Origin: Alteriqipengyuania flavescens
GTDB lineage: Bacteria > Pseudomonadota > Alphaproteobacteria > Sphingomonadales > Sphingomonadaceae
Assembly: GCF_030406725.1 (NCBI RefSeq)
Contig: NZ_CP129107.1
Span: 2,460,501-2,524,500, forward strand
Reading direction: 5' to 3'
Length of the DNA: 64,000 bases
In this document: in pieces, positions 26,130 to 35,589 of the stretch
Layout of the letters: each line of letters opens with the position of its first letter
Position numbering within the stretch: position 1 is the stretch's first letter
The notes under the pieces: generated by a model
Databases searched by the model: none
Told to the model about the DNA's origin: nothing
What the model saw: only the letters and a program-made list of their open reading frames with translations
Position numbers and translations under genes: made by a program

Positions 26130-27354
26130 CGCGCGCCGGCTCCCGATGGACCGGGAAGCCCATCAACGCGGGCAGCTTCTCGAGCATGGCGGGCCAGCTG
26201 CGATGGTCGAGCACATAGTCCCGGCCCGCAGCGCCAAGCGCGTTGCGGCGCTCGCCGTCTACCAGCAGCGCCAATGCGGATGCTGCGAAATCCTCGTCAC
26301 TGTCTGCAATCTCGAGATGGACGCCCGCTTGCGCTTCGATCCCGGCCGCGGCCTCCGGCGTGACGAGGACGGGCCGGGCCATCGCCATCGCCTCAAGCAC
26401 CTTGTTTTGCACTCCGCGTGCGATAGTAAGCGGGGCCACGACGATATCGGCTGCCGCAAGGAAAGGGCGCATGTCGGGCACGGCGCCCCACACGCGGGTT
26501 CCGTTCAACCCGTCCAGTCGCTGCACTTCCGGCGAGGGCGCGCGGCCGACGATATGGAATGCGGCATCTGCATGAACCCTGCGAATAGCGGGCATGATGC
26601 GCCGCGCCATCCGCTCCACTGCGGCCACATTCGGCGCGTAATCCATCTGTCCGCTGAAGACGAAATGCGGGCCTTTCGTGGCCGCAATGTCCCGCTGGGG
26701 CGTCGCGCTGCCCTGGGAAAAGAACTCTGCATCGATACCATTGCCGAGCGCCTGCACGTCGGCCGCGCTGCCACCGGGCAATCGGCTGCGCATCAGCTCT
26801 GCTTCCGCTTCGCTCACCAGCAGCGCATGATCGGCCGCCTCGCACAGGCGGACTTCCTCGCCGTGAAGCAGGCGGGCTTCGCGGGCGTCGATCCATGCGC
26901 GGGGGCCGTTGCCATAGTCGGCGTAGGCGGCAAATTTGGCCGAATCGACATCGACCAGGTCGACGACGAGCCGCCCGGTCCAGTCGGCCGGGACGTACTG
27001 CCCCATCTGCCCGGAAAAGACGTAGATTGCGCCGATCGGTCGGTCTCGCAGGGTCTTTTCGACCCAGTCGTGCAGGCTTCCGCTGCGAAATGCAGTGAGG
27101 CTGACCGGCTCGCGGCTCGCCAGCGCTTTCAGGCCTGCGACGGCAAGCGGCGTGGTCCGGCGCGCGAGGTGGAAGCTATCGGCGATCGCCGCCAGTTCGC
27201 CCTCCTGCGCCATGTCGTCATCGCTTTCACCAAGCGTGCCGACATGCACCGGCGCGATGGCAGCCAGCGCCTTCAGGATGTGGTGCGAACGTATCTTGTC
27301 CCCGCGATCGGGCGGGAACGGCACGCGGTGCGCGAGGAAGAGGATTTCGCTCAT
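26119..27354 (-). CDS. XrtA-associated glycosyltransferase (TIGR03087 type)
   Basis: A 411-residue GT-B fold glycosyltransferase of the GT4-like group typical of exosortase loci (TIGR03087 subtype). N-terminal motif RVPFPPDRGDKIRSHH is highly characteristic. The C-terminal half has the donor-binding stretch PEAAAGIEAQAGVHLEIAD (split), with the retaining-GT Glu. It transfers a sugar in EPS assembly; donor and acceptor are unknown. It overlaps xrtA by 11 bases and follows the FemAB gene by 9. Confidence 0.9.
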   Translation of the reverse strand: MSEILFLAHRVPFPPDRGDKIRSHHILKALAAIAPVHVGTLGESDDDMAQEGELAAIADSFHLARRTTPLAVAGLKALASREPVSLTAFRSGSLHDWVEKTLRDRPIGAIYVFSGQMGQYVPADWTGRLVVDLVDVDSAKFAAYADYGNGPRAWIDAREARLLHGEEVRLCEAADHALLVSEAEAELMRSRLPGGSAADVQALGNGIDAEFFSQGSATPQRDIAATKGPHFVFSGQMDYAPNVAAVERMARRIMPAIRRVHADAAFHIVGRAPSPEVQRLDGLNGTRVWGAVPDMRPFLAAADIVVAPLTIARGVQNKVLEAMAMARPVLVTPEAAAGIEAQAGVHLEIADSDEDFAASALALLVDGERRNALGAAGRDYVLDHRSWPAMLEKLPALMGFPVHREPARDVG

Positions 27355-27363
27355 TGGCCCGCC

Positions 27364-28422
27364 TCACCCGAGGCTGCGGGCGATGAAGGGGCCGATGCGG
27401 TTTGCGACGGACAGCGGCAGGCGCTGCCACGCGGCGATCTTTGCCGAATTGCCGTCGCTGGTGGGGTCGACGTCGCGCGGCTTGCAGCCCGGCGCGGTCC
27501 ACTTCGCATAAGCGAGCGGCTGCGGCTCGAACCCCCAGTTCTTCTTGTAATGCCACGGCCCGCTGCCGGTCTTGCTGCGCCCGAAATCGAAACGCGTCAT
27601 TCCGCGGCGGCGGGCGTGCCGCATCAATTCGAAATACATGCGGTCGTTGGCGCGCAAAGGCCGCGCCCCCGCCGTTCCGCCGCCCCAATAAGGGAGGACG
27701 GCACCATCGTGGTAGAGCGACAGGACGCTCGCCACCGGCGCGCCATCATGCCGCAAGGTCAGGATGTCGGCGTCGAGCGTATCGAGTACCGCATCGAACA
27801 GGCTGCGCGGAAACACCGGCGTTCCCAGATTGCGGACGCTTTCCGCATACACGCGGTAATGATCCGACCGGTCTCGCTCGGAGACGCCGACCGAAACTTT
27901 CAGGTCGTTCTTCAGCCCCTTGCGCACCTCGGCGCGGGCCTTGCGCGGAATTCCGAGGAGTTCGGCATCGTCGTCGGCAGCAAGATCGCGCACAAAGCCG
28001 CAATGCGCCTGGTCCTGGACGCGCCACCCGGCAGGCGCTTCGCCGCCGCGCAGCTCGACTTCCTCGCACGACAGGCGGATGGCCAGTTCCTCTGCCGCCC
28101 GTGCAAGTCCGGCGTGGCTTGCTTCGTCGAGAGCGAGAATACCTCCTTCGACAGCAAACCCGCTCGACACGAGCGCGCGGCCGAAGACCGGCGAATGCAC
28201 TTCGGTCAGGGGGAGGAAGCCGGTGAGTTCGCCAGCCCGCTCCGCGAGGATGCCATGGGCGACCTGCCCTGTGCCCTGCTCCACGGCAGCGAGCCACTGC
28301 GGACGGTGGAACACGCTGCCGCCCTGCTCCGCCACGAACGCCTCCAGCCGCGCGCATTCGTCCGGCTCGGCAAGTCGGGCGGCGCGCACCTGGATGCGGA
28401 TGTGGGCGAAAGGTGCATTCAC
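27364..28422 (-). CDS. FemAB-like XrtA-associated acyltransferase
   Basis: A 352-residue GNAT-fold protein of the FemAB/BioF2 type, common in XrtA loci. Characteristic segments are VFHRPQWLAAVEQGTG, GIPRKARAEVRKG, GTPVFPRSLFDAV and FDFGRSKTGSGPWHYKKNWGF (split). The start is GTG 28422, because the GTGA overlaps the deacetylase stop; a longer frame to 28770 runs through the neighbouring gene. It probably transfers an aminoacyl or acyl group to a sugar or protein of the EPS system. Confidence 0.88.
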   Translation of the reverse strand: MNAPFAHIRIQVRAARLAEPDECARLEAFVAEQGGSVFHRPQWLAAVEQGTGQVAHGILAERAGELTGFLPLTEVHSPVFGRALVSSGFAVEGGILALDEASHAGLARAAEELAIRLSCEEVELRGGEAPAGWRVQDQAHCGFVRDLAADDDAELLGIPRKARAEVRKGLKNDLKVSVGVSERDRSDHYRVYAESVRNLGTPVFPRSLFDAVLDTLDADILTLRHDGAPVASVLSLYHDGAVLPYWGGGTAGARPLRANDRMYFELMRHARRRGMTRFDFGRSKTGSGPWHYKKNWGFEPQPLAYAKWTAPGCKPRDVDPTSDGNSAKIAAWQRLPLSVANRIGPFIARSLG

Positions 28423-29291
28423 GCGGCCAAGCTCTCCGCCGATTGCGCTTCGCGGTGGGCGATCATGTCCATCCGGCCCCACGCGAACTCGTCCACCAGC
28501 TGGCGCAGCTTGTCCGCCATCTGGTCGAGCTTCGAATAGTGGCGCAGGCGCGACTTGAGCGGCGCCCCGGCCACGCGCGGCTGGCCCGGGTCGATTTCCC
28601 ACGGGTGGAAATAGAACACGGCGGGACGCGCGTCGGTGCGATTCACCTGCCGGATTGCCCAGCGCGAGAAGGCGTAGGGCAGCACGCGGAAGAACCCGCC
28701 GCCGCCCGCTGCCAAGCGCTTCCCGCCGAACATGGCGGTCGTCACCGGAATTTCGACAAGGTCGCTCCACGGCAGCGGCTTGAAGGCGAAGCGCGGGGCG
28801 TCCGCCCAGCCATAATGATCATGCGTGACCGGCGCGACGCTGCTGGAATAGGCATAGCCCTGCTCGGCCAGTTCCGCATAGGCCCACGGCGTGCGGTGAT
28901 CGATCGAGAAACTCGGCGCGCGATAGCCGGTGATGCGGACCCCGCCGGCATCCTCCAGCACCTTGCGCGCGCGGTCGATGTCAGCTCGAAACGCCTCGCG
29001 GCCCAGCTTGAAGACGCGGCCGTGGTCCCAGCCATGGCTGGCCAATTCGTGGCCGCGCGCCACGATTTCACCGATCAGCGGCTTGTGCCGCTCGGCCACC
29101 CAGCCCAGCGTGAAGAAGGTCGCCTTCACCTCGGCGGCATCGAACATGTCGAGGATCAGCCGGACATTGCGGTCCACACGGTCGTCGAGGTTGTCCCAGT
29201 CGCCGCGCTCGATCACGTTCTCGAACGCGCCGACCTGGAACCAGTCCTCGACATCGACCGACAGGCCATTGACGATGCGTGCGGAATCCAT
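28419..29291 (-). CDS. XrtA-associated polysaccharide deacetylase (DUF3473 C-term)
   Basis: A 290-residue NodB-type carbohydrate esterase (CE4). The metal site is VDVEDWF (about 13-19) and SHGWDH (about 86-91). RAPSFSIDHRTPWAYAEL (about 118-135) follows, with the DUF3473 C-terminal extension FYFHPWEIDPGQPR. It should remove acetyl groups from N-acetylated sugars of the exopolysaccharide in the periplasm, although no signal peptide is visible in its first 20 residues. It is coupled by a 4-base GTGA overlap to the next gene (FemAB). Confidence 0.92.
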   Translation of the reverse strand: MDSARIVNGLSVDVEDWFQVGAFENVIERGDWDNLDDRVDRNVRLILDMFDAAEVKATFFTLGWVAERHKPLIGEIVARGHELASHGWDHGRVFKLGREAFRADIDRARKVLEDAGGVRITGYRAPSFSIDHRTPWAYAELAEQGYAYSSSVAPVTHDHYGWADAPRFAFKPLPWSDLVEIPVTTAMFGGKRLAAGGGGFFRVLPYAFSRWAIRQVNRTDARPAVFYFHPWEIDPGQPRVAGAPLKSRLRHYSKLDQMADKLRQLVDEFAWGRMDMIAHREAQSAESLAA

Positions 29292-29304
29292 GCCGCCTGC
29301 TCCC

Positions 29305-30510
29305 TCAGGCCGCGATCGAGCGGTCGTTTTCGATCCAGTCGATCAACATCGTCAGCGTATGGCGGATGATCCGCTCCTGGTCGGAAAGCTGGTCCTCGAT
29401 CCGCGACAGGCGCTCGGCAAAATCGGTGTCGTCATTGCCCTCTGTATCGCGGGCTTCGGACAATTCGACGATGGCCTGCTGCAATTCGGCGATCTGCGCA
29501 TCGCGCTCGGCAAGCAGCGCATGGACCGCTTCGAGGTCGACCGTGGGAACGGGCTCCGGTTCGGCAATCTCGGCAGCTTCGGGTTCCGGCGCTGAGAAAT
29601 CGGCCGTCTCTTCGGGCTCCTCCGCGAAGTCGTCGGCGCTTGGCGGTTCGGCAGCAATCGGCTGAGCCACGGGACGCGGTGCGGGCGCAACGCCGTTGTC
29701 GGCGGCGATTTCGTCAAGCACGTCCTGCAGCATGTCGGTGTCGAGATACGTCTTCTGCTCCACCGCGCCGAGCAGCAGGAGCCGGGTTGCGACCTGGTTG
29801 ATCTTGCGCGGCACACCGTCAGTGGCTTCGTACAGCTTGGCGAAGACCGCCTCGTCGAAGCGCGGCCACTCGCCGTCCCAACCCACGCATTTCAGGCGAT
29901 GCTCGATATAAGGCTTCACCTCGCTCGGCTCCATCGCCTCAAGGTGATGGGTGGCAATCACGCGCTGGCGCAGCTGTTCCAGAGCGGGATGCTGTTGCAG
30001 CGTATGGCGGAATTCCGGCTGGCCCAGCAGCAGCGTCTGCAGGAGCGGGTGATTGCCGAGTTGGAAATTGGAGAACATCCGCAGCTCTTCCAGCGCCTCG
30101 ATCGACAGGTTCTGCGATTCGTCGATGATGAGCAGGCAGCGGCGACCGGCGCGCGCTTCCTCGTGCAGCAGGCTCTCGATCATGCCAAGCGCGGTCGCCT
30201 TGTCGTGGCCTTCCACCTCGATGCCGAATGCCTGGGCGACGACATGGACGACCTCTTCCTCGTCCAGCTTGCTCGTCACGATCTGCGCGATAGTCAGCTG
30301 GCTCGGGTCGATGGTGCTGGTCAGGTGCGCGACCAGCGTCGACTTGCCCGAACCGATCGCCCCGGTGATGACGATGAAGCCCTCGCCCTGTGCCAGCCCG
30401 TAGCCGAGGTAGCTCAACGCCTTGCGATGCGTGCCGCTCTGGAAATAGAACGCTGCATCCGGCGTCAGCTGGAAAGGCCGGCCGGTCAGACCATAGAATT
30501 CATCGAACAT
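29305..30510 (-). CDS. XrtA-associated ExeA-like AAA ATPase
   Basis: A 401-residue ATPase (TIGR03015 type) related to ExeA/GspA. It begins MFDEFYGLTGRPFQLTPD, a family hallmark. Walker A is GAIGSGKST (50-58) and Walker B LLIIDESQNLS. The C-terminal ~110 residues are acidic, low-complexity and then coiled coil (after residue 300). In PEP-CTERM systems this ATPase accompanies secretion of the polysaccharide or its assembly at the envelope. It lies 14 bases upstream of the deacetylase gene and 18 bases downstream of the outer-membrane protein gene. Confidence 0.92.
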   Translation of the reverse strand: MFDEFYGLTGRPFQLTPDAAFYFQSGTHRKALSYLGYGLAQGEGFIVITGAIGSGKSTLVAHLTSTIDPSQLTIAQIVTSKLDEEEVVHVVAQAFGIEVEGHDKATALGMIESLLHEEARAGRRCLLIIDESQNLSIEALEELRMFSNFQLGNHPLLQTLLLGQPEFRHTLQQHPALEQLRQRVIATHHLEAMEPSEVKPYIEHRLKCVGWDGEWPRFDEAVFAKLYEATDGVPRKINQVATRLLLLGAVEQKTYLDTDMLQDVLDEIAADNGVAPAPRPVAQPIAAEPPSADDFAEEPEETADFSAPEPEAAEIAEPEPVPTVDLEAVHALLAERDAQIAELQQAIVELSEARDTEGNDDTDFAERLSRIEDQLSDQERIIRHTLTMLIDWIENDRSIAA

Positions 30511-30528
30511 TGTCTGTCGTCCCCGGTA

Positions 30529-32190
30529 TCAGAAAGTGTAGCGCAGGCCGAGCGCGGCGCGCGCGGTCCACAGGTCTTCGAGCAATTCGTCGTCGCGCAG
30601 CACGCCGTCGATCCCCACCGCTGCCGAGGCCGAGAGGCCCGCTGCCAGCGTACGGTAATAGGACGCGGTGCTTCCGATGTTCACCAGCTCGCTATCGTCG
30701 GCAAAGCCACTCTGGAACAGGTTGGCATAGCCGTTCAGGTTGAAGCTGGAGCGGCGATCGATCTGCGTGTTGTAGAAGGCTGATGCCCAGTAGTTTTCGT
30801 CCACGACGCCATCGGCAACCGCCAGCACGGTGCCTTCAGCCCCGATATATTCGCGGTTGTCGTAACCGAGGCCGAGGCCCCACGACGAACGGCTGAGGTT
30901 GCGGGCATAGGTCGCCCCCACCCCGCGCGAACGGAACGTGCCGGAGCGGACCGAAGCCAGCGCCGGGCTGAGGCAGGTCGCCCCTTCCGTGCCGCCGACG
31001 CAGCCGAAGATGTCGCCCGTCAGCGGATCGCGATTGGCGCGGAAATTGGTCGGCAGGTCGGCCAGCGTGCTGGTCAGCTGGTTGCCGAAGCCCTGCACCT
31101 GGTCGTAGACGCCGACATTGAGGCTGGTCCGCGTATTGGGCTGGTAGGACAGGCTGCCCCAGTAGCTGGTGGAGCCGTAACGGCGCCCGACATAGGCCTG
31201 CGCAGCGGTGCGGCGCGAAGGGCGCCACATCACGCCGACATCCCAGATCAGGCCATCGGCCTCGTACGCAATGGTGCGCGGCGCGCCGTCGTCGGTGACG
31301 AAGCGCCCGTCGGGGCCGAGCAGCGGTGCATCGGTTTCCGGATCGCGTACGGCGTCGCGGCTGGAAATCTCGACGTCCTCGTAGCCGATGCCGCCGACCA
31401 CGGCGACAGTCGAGCTGACCGGCACCGTCACATCGCCGCGCACGCGGAAGTCGCGCACGCGCTGGTCGAGGTTGGAAATATCTTCCTGCACGAAGCTGGA
31501 GCCCACGCCTACGCCGACCGGCAGGGCCTCACCCGGACGGCTGGCAATGCGCGCCTGCGCTGCATGCACCGTGCTTTCGTCGAACACGTCGATCGGCTCG
31601 ATGGCAGGGTTGGCGGTGACCACGTCCTGCTGTTCGACCTTGGTGTAGCCGAAGCGATAGGACGCCTCGGTCTGGAAATCGCCGACGCGGCCTTGCAGGC
31701 TTGGCCCGGCATAGGCGGAATATATCTGCGTCGAGCGATCGTCCAGCACGCCGAAGCTGTCGGACAGGGCACCGTTGCCTTCGATGGACGTGCGAGTCGC
31801 CAGCGCGCCGGCCTCAACGAAAACGTTGCGCGGGACGATGGCGGTCGATGCACGGGCGATGCCGCTGATCGTGTCGCCGTCCACGCCGTTGTCGTCATAG
31901 CCGATGCGCCGTTCGTAGCGCAGCGAGACCGACGCATCGGTGTTGCGCCCGTCGATATAGGTGTCGATGCCCGCGGCGACGCTGGTGTAAGTCACCACGT
32001 CGTTGCCCGGATCGAGTTCGGCGAAGAGGATCTGGTTCACTTCGATATAGGGATCGACCTCGATCCGCTGGGTCGAAGCTTCGCTTTCCCCGCGATATTC
32101 GCGACTTTCCTCGCGCTCCTGCGCCATGGCCTGCGCGGACGGGACCAGGGCTGCGGCAATCGCCAGGAGAGCGGTGGTGGTGAAACGCAT
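30529..32190 (-). CDS. XrtA-associated outer-membrane beta-barrel (EpsL-like)
   Basis: A 553-residue exported protein. The signal peptide covers about 1-24 (ends AQA-MAQ). The rest is a long series of amphipathic beta strands ending in the C-terminal aromatic RYTF, typical for an outer-membrane barrel. The family is the TIGR03016 PEP-CTERM outer-membrane protein, likely the polysaccharide exit channel or a partner of it. The start ATG 32190 follows GGAGGG; an upstream frame to 32337 overlaps the kinase gene and is not real. It lies 4 bases after the kinase. Confidence 0.9.
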   Translation of the reverse strand: MRFTTTALLAIAAALVPSAQAMAQEREESREYRGESEASTQRIEVDPYIEVNQILFAELDPGNDVVTYTSVAAGIDTYIDGRNTDASVSLRYERRIGYDDNGVDGDTISGIARASTAIVPRNVFVEAGALATRTSIEGNGALSDSFGVLDDRSTQIYSAYAGPSLQGRVGDFQTEASYRFGYTKVEQQDVVTANPAIEPIDVFDESTVHAAQARIASRPGEALPVGVGVGSSFVQEDISNLDQRVRDFRVRGDVTVPVSSTVAVVGGIGYEDVEISSRDAVRDPETDAPLLGPDGRFVTDDGAPRTIAYEADGLIWDVGVMWRPSRRTAAQAYVGRRYGSTSYWGSLSYQPNTRTSLNVGVYDQVQGFGNQLTSTLADLPTNFRANRDPLTGDIFGCVGGTEGATCLSPALASVRSGTFRSRGVGATYARNLSRSSWGLGLGYDNREYIGAEGTVLAVADGVVDENYWASAFYNTQIDRRSSFNLNGYANLFQSGFADDSELVNIGSTASYYRTLAAGLSASAAVGIDGVLRDDELLEDLWTARAALGLRYTF

Positions 32191-32194
32191 GGGG

Positions 32195-33238
32195 TTACCC
32201 TCCGTAACCGTAGTAGGTCCCGAAGCGGCGACCGCTCGGGCTGAAACTGGTGGCATTGAGAACGAGCTTGATGTCGTGGCAGTCGGCCAGCAGCGACACC
32301 GCATCCTCCAGCGAGCTGCGCGAGGTGCGGTCGGCACGGGCGATCAGCAGCGCCTGCAGCACATGCCCGGCCAGCTCTGCCGCGGGAGAAGCGGCAAGCG
32401 CAGGCGGGCTGTCGAAAATGACGAGGCGGTTGGGTGCGCCCTGCGTCAGCCGCGCGAGAACCTCATTGGTCCGCTCGCTGGCGAGATATTCGCTGTCGTG
32501 TTCGGTTTGCGTACCGGCAGGCAGGACGCTCAGCCCCGGCATGTCTGTGCGAATGACGCAGTCGGCGACATCGATCCGGTCGTCCGCCAGCGCATCCATC
32601 AGGCCCTTGCCGCCCGACAGGCCGAGCGTGGACAGGACGGAAGGCTTGGCGAAATCGGCATCGACGAGCACGACTTCGCTGTCTTTCTCGACCGCCATCG
32701 CCAGCGCCAGGTTGCACGCGGTGAAGGTCTTGCCCTCGCCCGGAAGCGGCGAACAGACGAGCACACGCTGGCCGAAACCATTGCCGCCGGCCTTGGCGGA
32801 TTGCATCACCTGCCGCTTCAGGATGCGGAATTCCTCGAGCAGCCGGCTCGATCCGCTTTCGGGAATGATCAGGCCCTGCTCTTCCAGGCGGTCGCGATCG
32901 ATCGTCTGGCGCGGCGAGGTGAAGTCGACACGCGGCAGTTCGGGTTCGGGAGCCGGGACGGGTTCCGCGGCGGCCACCGGCTCGGGTTGAGCGACCGGGG
33001 CTGCCGACGCGGGTGTCGGGGCCGGAACCGGCAGGATCTTCTCGACCACGACCTTGGTTTTCTCGGCTTTCTTGCGCACCCGCTTGGCAGGCGGCGGCGC
33101 GAGGTCGCGCGGCACCGGGCGGGCATTGAGGCCGCCGACGCCGAACGTGTCGGTCACCCGCTCGAGCAGCGAGTTCTTCTTCGCTTCGCCCTCGCCTTCG
33201 CCGCTATCGGGCACGGGAATCTTGCTGTGTTCGGTCAT
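32195..33238 (-). CDS. XrtA-associated BY-type tyrosine autokinase
   Basis: A 347-residue cytoplasmic bacterial tyrosine kinase (CpsD/Wzc C-terminal domain type). It has a Pro/Ala/Glu-rich linker (about 50-105), Walker A PLPGEGKT and Walker A' VDADFAKPSV. FDSPPAL is Walker B, and the C-terminal GTYYGYGG is the usual phosphorylated Tyr cluster. With the chain-length protein upstream it controls the length and export of the polysaccharide. It lies 14 bases after the chain-length gene. Confidence 0.93.
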   Translation of the reverse strand: MTEHSKIPVPDSGEGEGEAKKNSLLERVTDTFGVGGLNARPVPRDLAPPPAKRVRKKAEKTKVVVEKILPVPAPTPASAAPVAQPEPVAAAEPVPAPEPELPRVDFTSPRQTIDRDRLEEQGLIIPESGSSRLLEEFRILKRQVMQSAKAGGNGFGQRVLVCSPLPGEGKTFTACNLALAMAVEKDSEVVLVDADFAKPSVLSTLGLSGGKGLMDALADDRIDVADCVIRTDMPGLSVLPAGTQTEHDSEYLASERTNEVLARLTQGAPNRLVIFDSPPALAASPAAELAGHVLQALLIARADRTSRSSLEDAVSLLADCHDIKLVLNATSFSPSGRRFGTYYGYGG

Positions 33239-33252
33239 TGTCCCGTTCCCCC

Positions 33253-34776
33253 TCAGGCCACCATGCCGCGCTGCACGAATTCGACCCCGATCAGGATCAC
33301 GAACACCGCCGCAAGGCCGCCGCCCGCTATCGCGAACTGTTTCAGGCGCTTGTGGGAGAGGATCTTGCTCGCCGGTGTCGGGCTGGTCGAAACGGTACCG
33401 ATCACCGGCAGCTCCAGTGCCTTTTCGAGCCCTGCCGCCGTCTGGAAGCCGGAGCCGATCTGGCCGGCGAGGAAGGCGACACCCGCCCCCGCACCAAGGC
33501 CGAGAACCAGCACGGCTGCCAGCAGCAGCGGGCGGTTCGGCGCGGCCGGCACGCGCGGGCTAGTGGGCGGATCGATGACTTCGAACTTGATCGCGCTGCG
33601 CTCGGTTTCCACCGAGCCGCGCAGCTTCAGTTCTTCGCGGTCCTGCAGCAGCTTGTCGTATTGTTCGCGCAGCACCTCGTAATCGCGGCTGATGCGGGTT
33701 GCTTCGGCGGCCACGCCCGGCTCCTGCGCCTGGCTCGCCATCGTCTGCGCGATTTCCGTGCTGAGCGCGGCCTTGCGCGATTGCAGCGCAGTGACATTCG
33801 CCTGCCGTTCCGCCTTGATCGAAAGCAGGGAGCTGTACGCCGGGTTCATCGACGAGGTGCCGCCGCCGCCTTCGGCCGCGGCTTGCGGGCGCAGCGCCTC
33901 GATCTGGCGGTTCATCGCGATCACGTCGGGGTGGCTGTCGGTCAGGCCGCGGCCTTTCAGCCCAGCGAGCTGCGAGCGTGCCTGTGCTAGTGCAGCGCTC
34001 GCGGCGCCCTGTGGTGTGGCACCGGCGATGGTGCGCGGCGTGTTGCCGAGCTGGCCCTCGATAGCGGCCAGGGCACTCTGTGCAGCGGCAAGGTCGCTTT
34101 CAACGGCGCGCAATTCGCTGCGCGTGTTCGCTAGCTGTGCACCGATGGCGGCCGCGCCGCCGATCAGTTCGGGGTTCTCGGCCTCGAACGCCAGGCGGCG
34201 CTGCTCGGCCTCTTCCAGTTCGGCCTGCCGCTCGGCCAGCTGCTGGTCGAGAAACGTGATGGATTCGCGCATTTCACCGCGTCCGCCGGCGAGGTTCTCC
34301 TCGCGGAAGATGTCGATCATCTTCTGGACGATATCCTGCGCCAGCACAGCGTTCTCGCCATCGGACAGGTCGCTCCGGCCGCTGCTGGCGGTAATCGTGA
34401 ACAAGCTTTCCTGCTCGCTGCTGACCTGGATGTTCTCGGCCAGGTCCTCTACCGCGATTTCCATCTGCCGGGGCGAGGTCACGTCTTCACCGATGCGCGT
34501 GGAGCGCACGACTTTCTCGAGGTTGATGGCGCTCGTCAGCGTCTGGCGAACGCGCTGGATATCCTTCTCGCGATTGCCCGCGCCGATCCCGATCTGCTGC
34601 GCCAACGCATCGTCCAGCTGCACGAGGATACGGCTGCGGCTTTCGTAGCTGTTGGGAATGAAGGCGATGGCCGCCCATCCCAGCAGGCACACGCCCCACG
34701 CCACGCCGAGCGCCAGCCAACGCCGGTTCCAGACCGAATAGAGCGCGATGCGCAGTTCTTCGAGGATCTGGTTCAT
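33253..34776 (-). CDS. XrtA-system polysaccharide chain-length determinant (Wzz/PCP)
   Basis: A 507-residue inner-membrane protein of the Wzz/GumC-type polysaccharide co-polymerase family. It has an N-terminal transmembrane helix (about 20-40), a long periplasmic coiled-coil domain (about 120-400) and a C-terminal helix pair with the conserved PxxPxxPNRP segment (SPRVPAAPNRP) before it. The kinase domain is absent because it is encoded by the next gene. It follows the export protein gene by 15 bases. Confidence 0.92.
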   Translation of the reverse strand: MNQILEELRIALYSVWNRRWLALGVAWGVCLLGWAAIAFIPNSYESRSRILVQLDDALAQQIGIGAGNREKDIQRVRQTLTSAINLEKVVRSTRIGEDVTSPRQMEIAVEDLAENIQVSSEQESLFTITASSGRSDLSDGENAVLAQDIVQKMIDIFREENLAGGRGEMRESITFLDQQLAERQAELEEAEQRRLAFEAENPELIGGAAAIGAQLANTRSELRAVESDLAAAQSALAAIEGQLGNTPRTIAGATPQGAASAALAQARSQLAGLKGRGLTDSHPDVIAMNRQIEALRPQAAAEGGGGTSSMNPAYSSLLSIKAERQANVTALQSRKAALSTEIAQTMASQAQEPGVAAEATRISRDYEVLREQYDKLLQDREELKLRGSVETERSAIKFEVIDPPTSPRVPAAPNRPLLLAAVLVLGLGAGAGVAFLAGQIGSGFQTAAGLEKALELPVIGTVSTSPTPASKILSHKRLKQFAIAGGGLAAVFVILIGVEFVQRGMVA

Positions 34777-34791
34777 GGGGTCGGTGCCGCC

Positions 34792-35439
34792 TTAGAAATT
34801 GCTTTCCGGGATGATGACAACGTCGCCCGGACGCAGCATCACGTTGGCGGAGCTGTCGCCGTCCTTGAGCAGGTCGGCGAGGCGCAGGCGGTATTCGCGC
34901 TGCTGGCCGCTCTCGCGGTCGAAACGGATCAGCTTCGCGCGGTTGCCGCTGGCGTATTCGCTGAGGCCGCCGACGGCGATCATCGCGTCGAGCACGGTCA
35001 TGTTCGCACGGTAGGGGATCGAGGCCGGCTGCGCGGTCGCACCGACGATGCGGACCTGCTGGCTGAACGTGCCGGCGAAATTCGTCACGATGACCGACAC
35101 GATCGGCTCGGAAATATACTGGCTGAGTTGCAGGCGGATGTCCTCCTGCAGCATGGCGGGCGTTTTGCCGACCGCCGGCATGTCGGTGACCAGCGGCGTC
35201 GTGATGCGCCCGTCTGGGCGGACCTGCACACTTTCGGCGCTGAGTTCCGGATTGCGCCAGACATGGATGGTCAGCTCGTCGAGCGGGCCGATGATATATT
35301 CCTCGCTCGGCCCTTCCTGCAGCGGCACGTGCTGGACGGACGGCAGTTCGGGGCCGGAAGCCGCGCCCGCGCAACCGGTCAGGCCGAGCACGGCCATGGC
35401 GGTACCGGCGAGCAGGGAATTGATACGTTTCGCGGACAT
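34792..35439 (-). CDS. XrtA-system polysaccharide export lipoprotein (Wza/SLBB type)
   Basis: A 215-residue outer-membrane lipoprotein. The lipobox LTGC (about residues 17-20) is followed by the polysaccharide export domain YIIGPLDELTIHVWRNPELS and a SLBB-type domain (VRIVGATAQPASIPYR, VLDAMIAVGGLSEYA). It ends DVVIIPESNF. The start is ATG 35439 with GGAGG four bases upstream. It is the first gene of the long minus-strand XrtA operon. Confidence 0.94.
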   Translation of the reverse strand: MSAKRINSLLAGTAMAVLGLTGCAGAASGPELPSVQHVPLQEGPSEEYIIGPLDELTIHVWRNPELSAESVQVRPDGRITTPLVTDMPAVGKTPAMLQEDIRLQLSQYISEPIVSVIVTNFAGTFSQQVRIVGATAQPASIPYRANMTVLDAMIAVGGLSEYASGNRAKLIRFDRESGQQREYRLRLADLLKDGDSSANVMLRPGDVVIIPESNF

Positions 35440-35463
35440 ACGTCCTCCATCCTTCACAAAGCT

Positions 35464-35481
35464 GCAGGCGACAGAGCCTGC
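35464..35481 (-). promoter_or_regulatory. Hairpin in leader of the XrtA operon
   Basis: GCAGGC/GCCTGC, a 6-bp stem with a 6-base loop (GACAGA on the plus strand), located 25 bases upstream of the export-protein start codon. It sits in the presumed 5' leader of the main EPS operon and could act in translation or mRNA stability. No T-run follows. Confidence 0.35.
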
Positions 35482-35589
35482 GGATCCACGATGCGCGATG
35501 GCGGAAAAGGGTGAACATACCGTTAGCCAAACGGCGTTAATCGGCCGCGTCCCAAGGCGGGACTGCAGCCCTTCAAAGGTTAACGGGCG